A stretch of 64,000 nt of DNA from Culex pipiens pallens (lineage: Eukaryota; Arthropoda; Insecta; Diptera; Culicidae), in NCBI RefSeq assembly GCF_016801865.2, contig NC_068939.1, positions 44,641,230 to 44,705,229 of the forward strand, written 5' to 3'. How positions within the stretch are numbered: position 1 is the stretch's first letter; every line of letters begins with the position of its first letter. Shown piece after piece: positions 36,601-46,600 of this stretch. Position numbers and translations under genes: made by a program. The notes under the pieces are model-generated. The model saw nothing but the letters and a program-made list of their open reading frames with translations, did no database searches and was not told where the DNA came from.

Positions 36601-39600
36601 AAAAGCAAAAACCGCGATTCGAGAAAATCGCTTGCAAAAAATGGACAACTTGTTTCAATTCCTATTTAAAAAATAAGCATGACTGATGGTATTTTTACTG
36701 ATGATTCGATAAAACACACCATTATCCTCAACTCTGCTTTACTGCTTCTTAATTTATGTTGATTTTCGCAATAAAACTCATAATTTTAAAAAATCTCGTT
36801 ATTAGGCCCTTTTAGCTTTCCAACTGCTGTTCATAATGGGCCCTTTCTAAATGCAATTTCGAAGAGAACTAAAAGGGCACTAAAGCGCTGTCACCGGATT
36901 GTTGTTTTGAATGATGTTTATGGGCCCTTTTGTTTAGTTAGAAATAATGAGGAATTCAGTGGAAATTTTGATAATTGGTGAAGTTTTATGATCGAATGGA
37001 GCAGATAAGGTATGTGAAACATTAAAATTCTTCAAAAGTGTACTGAACAGCAGCCGCGGGCCGTATTTAATATTGTATTTCGACGAAGTTTTTTTTCTGC
37101 AGAAACCCTTGGTGAAACGTTAACCAAACTTTGTTTTGAAGAGAATTAGTGTTAAGAATGTATGAAAAGTTCACTTTATAACATAGAAAGTTCCTTAACC
37201 ACGAAAAACTAACGAAAAAGAAAAGGGCACAATTGAACTTTTTTTCTGGTTTGGAGTGAACATTGTTATGTGCCCTTTTGTTTTTTTGATTTTTTCAATA
37301 GGAAATTGTTTGCCATCAATCTGATTCTTGGAGGGCATGTAGGGAGTGTACTTTGGAGTGGAATAGTGGAATAATCCCGAATGTTTACTTTTTGGTTTTG
37401 TGCCCTAATGAAATGTTTGGCTCGAAATCTCTACTGACTAGTCAACTTTAACTAATGGAGCACCCGCAGTCGAGCAGTTTTTGACAGTTCGCTCCATAAG
37501 AAATACATTGTAGAAAAAAGCAAAAACTGCTCGAATGGAAATGCTCCATTTGGAGTCGCTGAGCTAGAATATGACTCCTAGACTGCCGTTCTACGCATAA
37601 TTCGAGCCAAACATTTCATTAGGGCACAAAACCAAAACGTAAACATTCGGGATTATTCCACTATTCCATTCATTAGTACACTCCCTACATGCCCTCCAAG
37701 AATCAGATTGATAACAAACAATTTCCTATTGAAAAAATCAAAACCACAAAAGGGCCCATAACAATGTTCACTCCGAACCAGAAAAAAAGTTCAATTGTGC
37801 CCTTTTATTTTTCGTTAGTTTTTCGTAGTTGAGGAACTTTCTATGATATAAAGTGAACTTTTCATACATTCTTAACACTAATTCACTTCAAAACAACGTT
37901 TGGTTTACGTTTCACCAAGGATTTCTGCAGAAAAAAACTTCGTCGAAACGCAATATTTAATACGGTCCGATGCTGTTCAGTGCACTTTTGAAGAATTTTT
38001 ATGTTTCACATGCCTTATTCTCACCATTCGATCACAAAACATCACTAATTAACATAATGTTCCCTGAATTCCTCATTATTTCTAACTGAACAAAAGGTCC
38101 CATAAACATCATTCAAAACAACAATCCGGTGACAGCGCTTTAGTGCCCTTTTAGTTCTCTTCGAAATTGCATTTAGAAAGGGCCCATTATGAACAGCAGT
38201 TGGAAAGCTAAAAGGGCCTAATAACGAGATTTTTTAAAATTATGAGTTTTATTGTGAAAATCAACATAAATTAAGAAGCAGTAAAGCAGAGTTGAGGATA
38301 ATGATGTGTTTTATCGAATCATCAGTAAAAATACCATCAGTCAAGCTTATTTTTTAAATAGGAATTGAAACAAGTTGTCCATTTTTTGCAAGCGATTTTC
38401 TCGAATCGCGGTTTTTGCTTTTGTGCCCTAATGAAATGTTTGGCTCGAATTGTCCCATGTCATTTTTGGACGATTTTGACTTTTTGACATTTTTATGTTT
38501 AGTTTGTCGTATACTTTTAGAAAAACACATAAAATCTAGTACTTTGTTCGGAAACTCATCAAAAACAATACCAAGTCTGTTTGTCCCATCGTTACACTTC
38601 TACGCATAATTGTCCCACCATGTATTTTCTTACACGGAATCATTAGTTTCACTAAGCATTATGCCTTGATTACCTATTGTATAGCAAGAGGATCATAAAT
38701 AAGAGTGATAAAATACTAACTGGGGCGATTAGGGACACATAGGACGGATAGGAACCCACGGGACAATTATGCGTAGAAACAAAGAAATCGATCGAAAAAT
38801 TTCAAAGGCGATTTCTCAGTTGCATTTTTTTTAAGATGGGACAATTATGCGTAGAACGGCAGTAGAGTACTGCAAAGTATTCAGGGAATGTGCAATCCAA
38901 AGTGGGTCTCGTGGCGCAGGGGTAGCGGCTTCGGCTGCCGATCCCGATGATGCTATGAGACGCGGGTTCGATTCCCGCCTTATCCACTGAGCTTCTATCG
39001 GATGGTGAAGTAAAACGTCGGTCCCGGTTTCTCCTGTCTCGTCAGAGGCGCTGGAGCAGAAATCCCACGTTAGAGGAAGGCCATGCCCCGGGGGGCGTAG
39101 TGCCAATAGTTTCGTTTTTGCAATCCAAAATGAGCCCTAGAATATTCCAAAATACTCAGGGAATGTGCAATCCAAGATGGCGGCCAATATGGCGAAGCTA
39201 GAAAATTTGATTTTTTTTTCAAGTTTGTAACAGGCAATCAACGGGTCAAATTTAATTAATTTGGGGTCGCTGAACTCGAATATGAGCCATATAATACTCC
39301 AAAGTACTTAGCGAATGTGCAATCTAAGATGGCGGCCTATATGGCGATGCTAAAAAATTGAATTGCATTCCCTGAGTACTTATTTGTTTATTTGTCACCG
39401 TATTTGGCATTATGCCGCACAGACTGTTCTATGGACTTTAGAATATTCTAAAGATTGTATTCAAGTTCAGCATCCCCAAATCAATTGTTACATTTCTGTA
39501 TAAAAATTTCCAATATTCTAGGTTCGCCATCTTGGCCGCCATATTGGATTGCACATTCCCTGAGTACTTTTTAGTTTCATATGGCTCATATTCGAGTTCA

Positions 39601-42394
39601 GCGATCCCAAATTAGTTGAATTTGACTAGTAGATTGAACTTAAAAATCCTTTTATTATGGTTTTTCCATTCAGCCACCATATTGGACGCCATCTTGAATA
39701 TCTCGCTTCCCATTGAGACTCAGGAAAATCAACAGGTAAATTTGGTCGATTTAGTCTAGATCGATCAAAAACTGGCCTGTTACACGATTTGCTTCTAGAC
39801 ACAACAAATGAGCACCTTTTTTTGAATTCGTGTCTTGGCCAAAAAATTGGCGTGACGGGACAACGCAAACTTGCGTCAGTCGTAACTGTGGTTCCTTTTG
39901 GCCAAATTTTCGATTTCTAATAAGCATTTTAAAGGGGTTTTCGAGTACGAAGAGAATCCAAAATATGATGCAAATCCGATTTCACGAATTATTGGAAATT
40001 AAACAATTGTCATTTATCGTGACGGGACAACGCTTCCATATACCCCCTTTTTAAATGTCCTATATAATTTTATAACTACAGAATCTGCTTTTGTCAATAA
40101 GAGGGCTTATAAAAGAGTCATTTTACTATAAAATTCCGTTGGAATGATTAAATATCTGCATTCCATCCATGAATTTTAGCAATTATTTAAAAAAAGTAGG
40201 GAAAATTAAAAATTTCCAGCGTTTATACATTTTACAACTTCTGCTCACAGATATGTTAAGAATAGGAACTTTGGTGTGGAATTATGTTTTTTGAGTGGTT
40301 CAAATAGTTGGAAAACATGGAAAATTATCAGAACCATCCAAAGTTCAACTTGAAAAATGACTGCTTGGTAAACAAGTGCTAAGAATCGGTCATACCTGTT
40401 GTTTTTAAAGGTCCTTATCATTATCTACAACTTTGCCGAAGTCACCAAATCGATCGGAAATGTTTTCCCAAGATTTATATTTTCAAATATTCACATCTAA
40501 TCCAATCTTATTTAACACAAACGCATCCAGTCCGATAAAAGCAAACCAAACCAGTGAGCCCCGATGCTCCTTTTGACGAAGAGAAAATTTAAGAAAATAA
40601 AACTTCAGCCCTAAAATAGGCACGTTTACAATAAAATGGTAGCTTTAGTTAATAAAAAACATTTGTAAAAGGAGCCGGGGGGGGCGGGGGGGGTGGCAGA
40701 ATGGTCCACCTAAGTAAAATGTACCGAAAATCATAGAAAAACATACAAATTTATGAATCCAGTGTAGTAGGCTTATGCTTTGGAATGTGCCCTTCAATGT
40801 TGTATACTTGGTTGATGAAATTTTTTTAATTGAAACTATTTTTGAGCCACTTAAAAAAAAAGTTTTTACGACTAACTTTCCAGGGTACGGGGCAGAATGG
40901 ACCACCCTGCGGGGCAGAATGGGCCACCTTGGAAAACAAGCCATTTCTCCTAACACAACTTTGAAGGGTAATAAGAAATGACTTGAGGGACCTTTCCAAC
41001 ATAGTTTCCATGAAGTTTGACCACTTTTATAAAAATAGTGAAATAATACATTTAATAAAAATTTCATAACTTTTGATTGTTTTTATAAGGCAGGATAAGG
41101 GTGGTCCATTCTGCCCCCAAGTGGATTTTAATTTAACACTTCTACCACCAAGCCTCTAAATGATTTGAAGGTTCCATTGTTGTTTGATTACCTTGGTAGT
41201 AAAATCTAGTAACATTATAAGCATTGAAAAAAAATTCAAACAATTCAACTTTTCAGAAAGCTTATTTGAAAACCTCGAAATAAATAACATTTGCGTTGTT
41301 TTGTCAATAATTTACATTTTCGCTCACAATTCGAAAAATACAATGAATTCAAACATCGTTTTCGATGTGGTGATGTTTTTTGACGTCCATTCTGCCCCCT
41401 GGTCCATTCTGCCCCCTCTGCCCCTATGTGTAAAAATACAGAAAGGCAAATCGTAGCCACATTGAAATTTAGGGCAGTTGAAAATGGTTTTGATTTGATA
41501 AAAAATTTGAAACACTAGAAGGGACCATCCATAAACCACGTGGACACTATTTTTGGAAATCTCAGACCTCTACCAGTATTTGATTTCTTATACTTTTTAC
41601 ATCTGAGCAATTCTCTATGAAGTCGGTTTTTTTTTTATTTTTGTATTTTTTTAATCCGGCTGAAACTTTTTTGGTGCCTTCGGTATGCCCAAAGAAGCCA
41701 TTTTGCATCATTAGTTTGTTCATATAATTTTCCATACAAATTTGGTTGCTGTCCATACAAAAATGATGCATGAAAATTCCAAAATCTGTATCTTTTGAAG
41801 GAATTTTTTGGTCGATTTGGTTTCTTCGGCAAAGTTGTAGTAATGGATAACGCTACACTGAAAAAAATATACACGGTATTTTAACTGATTTTTAATTTCA
41901 CTTTTTGTCATTTAAACTTGATTTCCAAAGAAATAACACACCTTTTTCGAGCTATCCAGATTTTTAAGCGAAGATGGCGTTCGAATGTTGAACGTCCGAA
42001 ATGTCAAAATCGTGCAAGACCACCAACATTAGAAAAAAAATGCGGCTGTCATGCCATGGCACACTTTTTTCGTAACGTTGGTACCACTGCGTGATTTTGA
42101 CATTTCGGGCGTTCACCATTCGAACGCCATTTTCGCTTAAAAAACTGGATAACGTTTTAGGGTTTTTTTAAAAATACTTTTGAAAAGATGAGAAAATCCT
42201 CTATATTTTGCTTTTCAAAAATATTTTTTCAAAATTGGCAAACATGACCACTAATTGAAAAAAAAAAAAATAACAGCGATTATTTAAAAAAACAGGAAGG
42301 CAAAAAATGGCTATAACTTGCAAACGGTACCTTTTATCAAAATTTCACTAAAGTTTTTTTTGATTGCAAATTTGATTTCGAAAAATGTTTGCGA

Positions 42395-42435
<41 letters not shown>

Positions 42436-43114
42436 TTGAAAAAATCTGTATTGATACAAAAAATTCTAACTCGGTCAAAGATTTTTTGCCCGTTCTGGAA
42501 ATTTCTGAAAAGTTGGCATTTAAGGTCCCCTAAAATATATCAGAAAATAATAAAAAATATACCTACGACTTTGCCGAAGACACAAAATCGGACAAAAAAT
42601 TCCTTCAGAAGATACAGATTTTTTAATTTTCGTATACTATTTCTGTAAGGGCAGCTGCCAAATTTGTATGGAAAATTATATGGACAAACTTATGGTGCAA
42701 AACGGCTTCTTTGGGCATAACAAAGGCTCCAAAAAAGTTTCAGCCGGATCAAAAAATACAAAAAAATCGAATGACCGAAATCTCAAATGATTGCTCATCT
42801 ACCAAAAAATACATTTTTTTTTTTATTACCAAAAAAACTTACCTCGGTGGCGGCACTTCAGTTTTGTTCATTTTACGTCGTGCGACCCGCTGGGCTCGAA
42901 CTTGTTTAAAATTCAGCACTCGAAATTCTACAAAAAAAACTTTTTCAATCAAAACTAATCATCAACCAAAATCCTCATCCCTACCTTCGTCGTCGACATG
43001 CTTGCTGCTGGTGTCCAGTTCCTGTTGGGTCGACTGAAACCGGCATCCAGCGACCCGCACCGACGTTAGCTGCACCACCGGTCGACTTCCGGCAAACCTC
43101 ACAAACAGTGCCAT
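32872..43114 (-). CDS. mRpS35: Small ribosomal subunit protein mS35 (mitochondrial)
   Basis: Three coding exons (43114-42985, 42927-42843 and 33655-32872) join in phase across introns of 57 bp and 9,187 bp to give 332 residues, close to the roughly 323 of human MRPS35. The protein is a component of the mitoribosomal small subunit head and acts in the mitochondrial matrix. The N terminus (MALFVRFAGSRPVVQLTSVR and onward) is basic and lacks acidic residues for about 30 positions, as expected of a mitochondrial targeting sequence. Exon 2 contains EFRVLNFK, a spacing seen before the DQDW core in relatives as far as I recall. The large intron is filled with transposons. The join to exon 3 rests on matching phase, GT-AG sites and protein logic. 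Confidence 0.87.
33808..34524. mobile_element. TA-target MITE with internal duplication (CCCAGACGGAAAAGGGGGGC ends)
   Basis: CCCAGACGGAAAAGGGGGGC followed by GCC is mirrored at the right end, with TA on both outer sides. Inside are two tandem units of about 290 bp, each starting TAGCTACCC plus TCGGAAAA and containing AATTTGAGTGTCTGGCGC, and an inner mirrored end TTTCCGACCGGGTA. GC-rich and non-coding. It lies about 150 bp upstream of mRpS35 exon 3, within intron 2. Confidence 0.75.
34530..36040. other. mRpS35 intron 2 DNA, nothing recognised
   Basis: Mostly AT-rich with a GC-richer patch at about 34960-35110. No frame, terminus or RNA gene could be supported. Confidence 0.4.
36045..36470. 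repeat. Repeat cluster with CGTGACGGGACAACG motif
   Basis: CGTGACGGGACAACG or close variants occur at about 36058, 36215, 36403 and, inverted, 36448. They occur again at about 39851 and 40020. The spacing and inversion suggest terminal or subterminal motifs of an inverted-repeat element. Confidence 0.5.
36472..36567. mobile_element. 96-bp miniature element (AATGGAGCAC family), copy 1
   Basis: AATGGAGCACTTCCATTCGA at one end and CGACTGCGGGTGCTCCATT at the other are mirrored in part, with TTTTTCTACAATGTATTTCT between. The same sequence occurs at 37454-37550 and 63054-63149 in inverted orientation. Confidence 0.7.
36576..37424 (+). mobile_element. 849-bp element (CGAGCCAAACATTTCATTAG ends), copy A
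   Basis: The ends CGAGCCAAACATTTCATTAG and its complement are bounded by AAAT on both sides (36572-36575 and 37425-37428). The motif GGGCCCTTT or AAAGGGC recurs inside. Copy B at 37603 is the same element in opposite orientation, so together they form a 1.9-kb palindrome. Non-coding. Confidence 0.8.
37454..37550. mobile_element. 97-bp miniature element (AATGGAGCAC family), copy 2
   Basis: Near-identical to 36472-36567 but inverted. It lies between the two 850-bp elements. Confidence 0.7.
37582..38863. mobile_element. ACTGCCGTTCTACGCATAAT MITE, copy 2, split by an insertion
   Basis: The element starts at 37582 and resumes at 38452 with GTCCCATGTCATTTTTGGAC. Without the inserted 845-bp copy B and one 4-bp duplication it measures 433 bp, matching the 434 bp of copy 1 at 25945. 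Confidence 0.8.
37603..38447 (-). mobile_element. 845-bp element (CGAGCCAAACATTTCATTAG ends), copy B
   Basis: It is inserted in the terminal repeat of the ACTGCCGTTC MITE with a 4-bp AATT duplication (37599-37602 and 38448-38451). It is similar throughout to copy A at 36576, in inverse orientation. Confidence 0.85.
38902..39118 (+). mobile_element. tRNA-derived SINE, full-length
   Basis: It starts GTGGGTCTCGTGGCGCAGGG, which includes an A-box-like TGGCGCAGGGG. It has the B box GGGTTCGATTCCC, the central domain with TCGGATGGTGAAGTAAAACG and GTCGGTCCCGG, and a T-rich end. The 11-bp duplication TGCAATCCAAA flanks it (38891-38901 and 39119-39129). The tRNA-like fold has extra bases after the T arm, so I do not call it a functional tRNA. 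Confidence 0.85.
39130..39700. repeat. Repeat with CAAGATGGCGGCCAATATGG units in both orientations
   Basis: AATGTGCAATCCAAGATGGC followed by GGCC recurs at about 39164 and 39315, and mirrored forms (GCCATCTTGGCCGCCATATT) lie at about 39527 and 39667. AACTCGAATATGAGCCATAT is mirrored by ATATGGCTCATATTCGAGTT. This is an inverted-repeat element body. It was also the target of the SINE at 38902 and, further left, of the split MITE at 37582. Confidence 0.55.
40060..40670. other. mRpS35 intron 2 DNA, nothing recognised
   Basis: AT-rich. AACTTTGCCGAAGTCACCAA near 40429 matches a dispersed repeat phrase also found at 41.8 and 42.6 kb. Confidence 0.4.
40680..41435. mobile_element. Candidate inverted-repeat element (GGCAGAATGGTCCACC ends)
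   Basis: GGTGGCAGAATGGTCCACC at the left is mirrored by TGGTCCATTCTGCCCCC at the right. Internal copies lie at about 40892, 40914 (GGGGCAGAATGGGCCACC) and 41101 (GTGGTCCATTCTGCC). The frames inside are artefacts. Confidence 0.5.
41518..42800. mobile_element. Palindromic repeat (two inverted TATGGACAAAC-family copies)
   Basis: The minus-strand copy at about 41575-41940 and the plus-strand copy at about 42460-42800 mirror each other (TTGCCGAAGACACAAAATCG, AAATTTGTATGGAAAATTAT). Between them lie AT-rich sequence, a (TA)n tract at about 42398-42426 and a hairpin element at 41953. At 41521 GGGACCATCCATAAACCACG is a terminus-like motif also found at 45808. Confidence 0.5.
41953..42151. mobile_element. 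199-bp hairpin MITE (TATCCAG ends)
   Basis: TATCCAG, TTTTTAAGCGAAGATGGCG and TTCGAATG are mirrored by CATTCGAA, CGCCATTTTCGCTTAAAAA and CTGGATA. The arms also share GACGTTTC-like TCCGAAATGTCAAAATC. The short loop contains CATGCCATGGCACA. A long stem would form in single-stranded DNA or RNA. Confidence 0.65.
42843..43114 (-). CDS. mRpS35: mRpS35 coding exons 1 and 2 (targeting sequence)
   Basis: Exon 1 (43114-42985) encodes 43 codons plus one base and ends GACGACGAAG before GTAGGG. Exon 2 (42927-42843) begins after TTTTTTTTGTAG, runs EFRVLNFKQVRAQRVARRK, and ends CCACCGAG before GTAAGT. The two leftover bases AG plus A from exon 3 complete an Arg codon. These exons supply the mitochondrial presequence that the downstream exon lacks. 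Confidence 0.85.
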
Positions 43115-43629
43115 CCTATTTTAATCCGGAACAATCGTAAAAAAAGCGTGCAAAATTCCAGAAAATCTTCCAATGTTTTGATCCCGCACAACTTTTACAT
43201 CACGACCGCACACACCGCTGAACGAGCGCGAACTGTCACCGGGGGAACCCTACAACGTTCACTTTTGACAGCCGCGGATGCGCCGCAGCTTCAAAAACAA
43301 AACTTAACGAAGGTCGGTCGCGTCCGTTTTTTTTCGAGCGGTGAGATTCTGTTGTGAATGCAGTGCAACTGCCGCCGCGCTGGTTCCTATTTTCGGTGAT
43401 TTTAATCCGTCTTTTACGTGCGTTTCAAATGGCTTCTTTCGTGTTCGATCATGTTTTCATCCGGTCGTCGGTGAAGTGATTCGGGGATTGTTTCGTGTGG
43501 AAATCAAGCAAAGTGCGCGAAGTGTTGAAGATCGAAGTCGGCGTTGGAATTTGGTCGTTTGGACGAAAAAAAGGAGGAACGATTTTTGGCGTGCATCAAA
43601 CACATCCGGCCTAGAGGAGGAGGAAAACC
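43115..43629. promoter_or_regulatory. Shared divergent promoter region, mRpS35 and kinesin-8
   Basis: The start codons of mRpS35 (minus) and the kinesin (plus) are separated by 515 bp of GC-richer sequence. It has no TATA box that I would trust. Head-to-head housekeeping genes commonly share such a region. Co-regulation here is inference. Confidence 0.55.
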
Positions 43630-46600
43630 ATGGGTGACAGCAAAAACATTCGGGTGGCCGTCCGGGTGAGGCCCTTCAACCGGCGGGAATTGGAGCAGAA
43701 CCAGCGGAACATCATCAAGGTTAGTTTGTGTTTGGGCGGGGACGGGTGAAAGTTTTTTTTTTTGCACCACAAAAACGGTTGTGAAAGGTGACAGTTCTGT
43801 GGGGGATTTAAAAAGTAGGGTAGGTTCGCCTATGTTGGAACTAAACGAAAATATTGTTAAATTTTTTAAAACATTTGGCTTATCATCAGAAGAATTCAGT
43901 GTTGATAACTATTTCGGCATTTATCAAATTTCGTTTTTTAAATCTTTCAACCAAAGTATTTTTTTATTTTCCATATTACCTTCAAAGAGAAAATCATTCT
44001 CTTTTTGCTATTTTTTCTCAAAATTGTCTTATCGCGCATAACGAAAAAGGTATTAGAATCATGTTTCTAATTATATGGAAAAACTCCAACTCAAAAAAAC
44101 ATTAACAGATTTCTAGAGTTCGTCAGTTTTGTGCATTACCACAAGGGCTAGTGATTTTCACGGCAAAAAAATACGCTTTTCAAAACATTGAAATTACACA
44201 GTACACAGAAATCCTCATTAAATTACGGCAACAATGTGTTATTTGAGAATGATTGTGTTCAAGAAAGTTACTGAAAAAGTTAGCAATTGTTTAAGATAAT
44301 AGCACAGACAAACAGACGGGACACTCGAGTTCGGAACCATCGTCCTTCAATAACCGAGCCAAAACTGTTATTGCAAATGCAATTTAGCTTCGGCATCCAC
44401 TCACCCGGCGCTGATGGCGCTGCTGTCGTGACAGCTTGCCCATCTTTCCTCAGTGTGTGTAATGTGTTTTTGTTGTTGTAAAGCTGAGCGTGAGCACGTG
44501 GCAGCAAATGAAAACAAAACAAAATATGATAGAATTCAGGAATTTTAACGGTGATCCACAATACAGGCTTTGCGGGACAAGATTGGAGCAGTTTCGACCA
44601 GGGTCAGATGAGCGGCTGACTAGCAAGGACATACCCTTTGCCCCACTATTAACCCGGTAGGCCTGCCGCTGCCGAGGCTGCTGATGAGGCGTCCGCATAC
44701 TGCGGAGGAAGCCAGATTCTGTGGTGAAGTCATCTCCTTTGGAGCAACCTGCTTATCCTTCATGGAATGCTGCTCAGATTGCTGCTGCTGGTCGTCCTTT
44801 TGGCGATGTTGCGTCGATCGTGAGCGCCACTCAATCTTCATCCACAGTTGTTCTGTTTTGATGTAGGTAAGAGTTTGCGGCAGCGTTTTTTGGAATCTTC
44901 CCGCGGATGTTCCGAAACGAAACGCGGATGTTTTTGGGAGCAACGGGGAGGACCAGTGGTTTGGTCTCTGTCGTTGCGGTTGTGGTGCGTCGTTGCTGAT
45001 GCTGCCGCATGGTTTGGCCGTCATCTTCGGCCGTCGGTGTTAATTTTTATTTTTATTTCATCGAGTACTGACGATAAGCAGCAACAAAATTATTTCAATC
45101 AGCTGTTGATGTTTACAATCGGCTTGATTGTCTCACGCATACACTGACATGACACATGACAGTAATGGGTTTGTATTGGTATGTTTGGGCTGCGCTTCGG
45201 CATAAACTCACTAGGCAGCGCTGGCGTCGCCGTGATTTGGTGGTTTGATGAAGGACGATGAATTTCAAAAATTATTTGTATGGAGAGTCACGTCTGTTTG
45301 TCTGTGATAATAGTATAATAGTCATGACAAAAAATATGAGCTCATGTTTAAGAAATTTTGCAGAATTTAAGATTCACCCATCCTATTTTTATTGAAAATT
45401 TGAAAACTTAGATTGCTCAAATATTTTATATACGAAGCACATTCTTAACGAAGAATCTTCCAAAAGTAGAATCATTATTTTCCTATACACTTATATTTTT
45501 TTACTGAATTCGGTAAAGTTTACCGAAGTTTCAACAGCTGAACAGTTCGGTAAAATAAAAATTACCGAATTCGGTAAAAACTTACCGAAATTCGGTAATA
45601 AGGTTCATTATTGTTCATCGTACAACCGAAATTCGTTAAACTTTTGTTCATTTTGACAGATGGTTTACCGATCCAAACTTTACCGATTTTTCAACTACCG
45701 GATTCGGTAAAAAAATATCTATGTGTGTATATATTTGTATTTTAAGCAAAATGAAAAATAAATAACTTGATGTACTACCAACAATTATTTAACTTTCGTT
45801 GCGTGTAGGGACCATTCATAAACCACGTGGACACTTTTTTGGAAATCTGTTATCACCACTTTCTGATTATATCATCTACCAATAATGAAACGTTGATCGG
45901 AAGGAACGTCGCCGGTTTAGTTAGTTTAAGTTATTGTTTTAATTTCATTACAATCGGTTACGTGGTGTCCCTGGGCTTTGTCATAATGAGTGTCATAGGT
46001 TTGATGCTTGTTTGGCAAAGAGTATGATTTGATTCGATGTGGAATTAAAATCGAAGTGTTCAGTATGTTGCTGAAGCTTCCATTTTTACACATGGACACC
46101 ACTTCATGCTGCGAGAACCCACTTTGGCGTAGTCTCAGGGCTTAATCGATGGCCGGTAAGCTGTCATCGAGACAAGGAGGTTCTCTGATAGTGGAAATAT
46201 CACATTTGTACAATGAACCGCTACATATGTGATTTTTCCCTATCTTAATGTGGGTGTCAGGTTAGGATGCGGGTTTAAAAAAAATAGTGTTTGTAGAATT
46301 TAGGATTTTAACTATAAATATCAACTTTTTATACTTTGCCTTTAGTTATTTAGGGACAAAATTAGTAACAGTGAATTTAGTAATTCTATCAGAATCGGTG
46401 ATTTTCACTCAAGTAGCATAAAAACCATTCTGATTTGTCAAAATTTCCATAGAGTCTCGATCAATCAATAGTGAAATGATATCGGACTAAATTCGTTGAT
46501 CTGTTGAACTAACGGTTGTCGGATTATGATTGTATCGACCATTGTTGCGAATCGAGGATCTACTGGAATTCTGACGAACAAATGGTCGTCTCTTTGCAAT

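Noticed and set aside
38902..38990. Functional tRNA gene
   Set aside because: A and B boxes are present, but extra bases lie between the T arm and any acceptor pairing, and it is the head of a SINE with a target duplication.
42385..42648. 87-codon frame starting in (TA)n
   Set aside because: It translates a microsatellite and dispersed repeat.
44620..45147. 134-codon minus-strand and 99-codon plus-strand frames
   Set aside because: The GC-richer sequence is suggestive, but neither frame shows a domain or consistent splice context, so I left it as an unresolved island.
45827..46027. 66-codon hydrophobic frame
   Set aside because: It has a membrane-like stretch, but it starts in a transposon terminus and has no family match or gene-like codon use.
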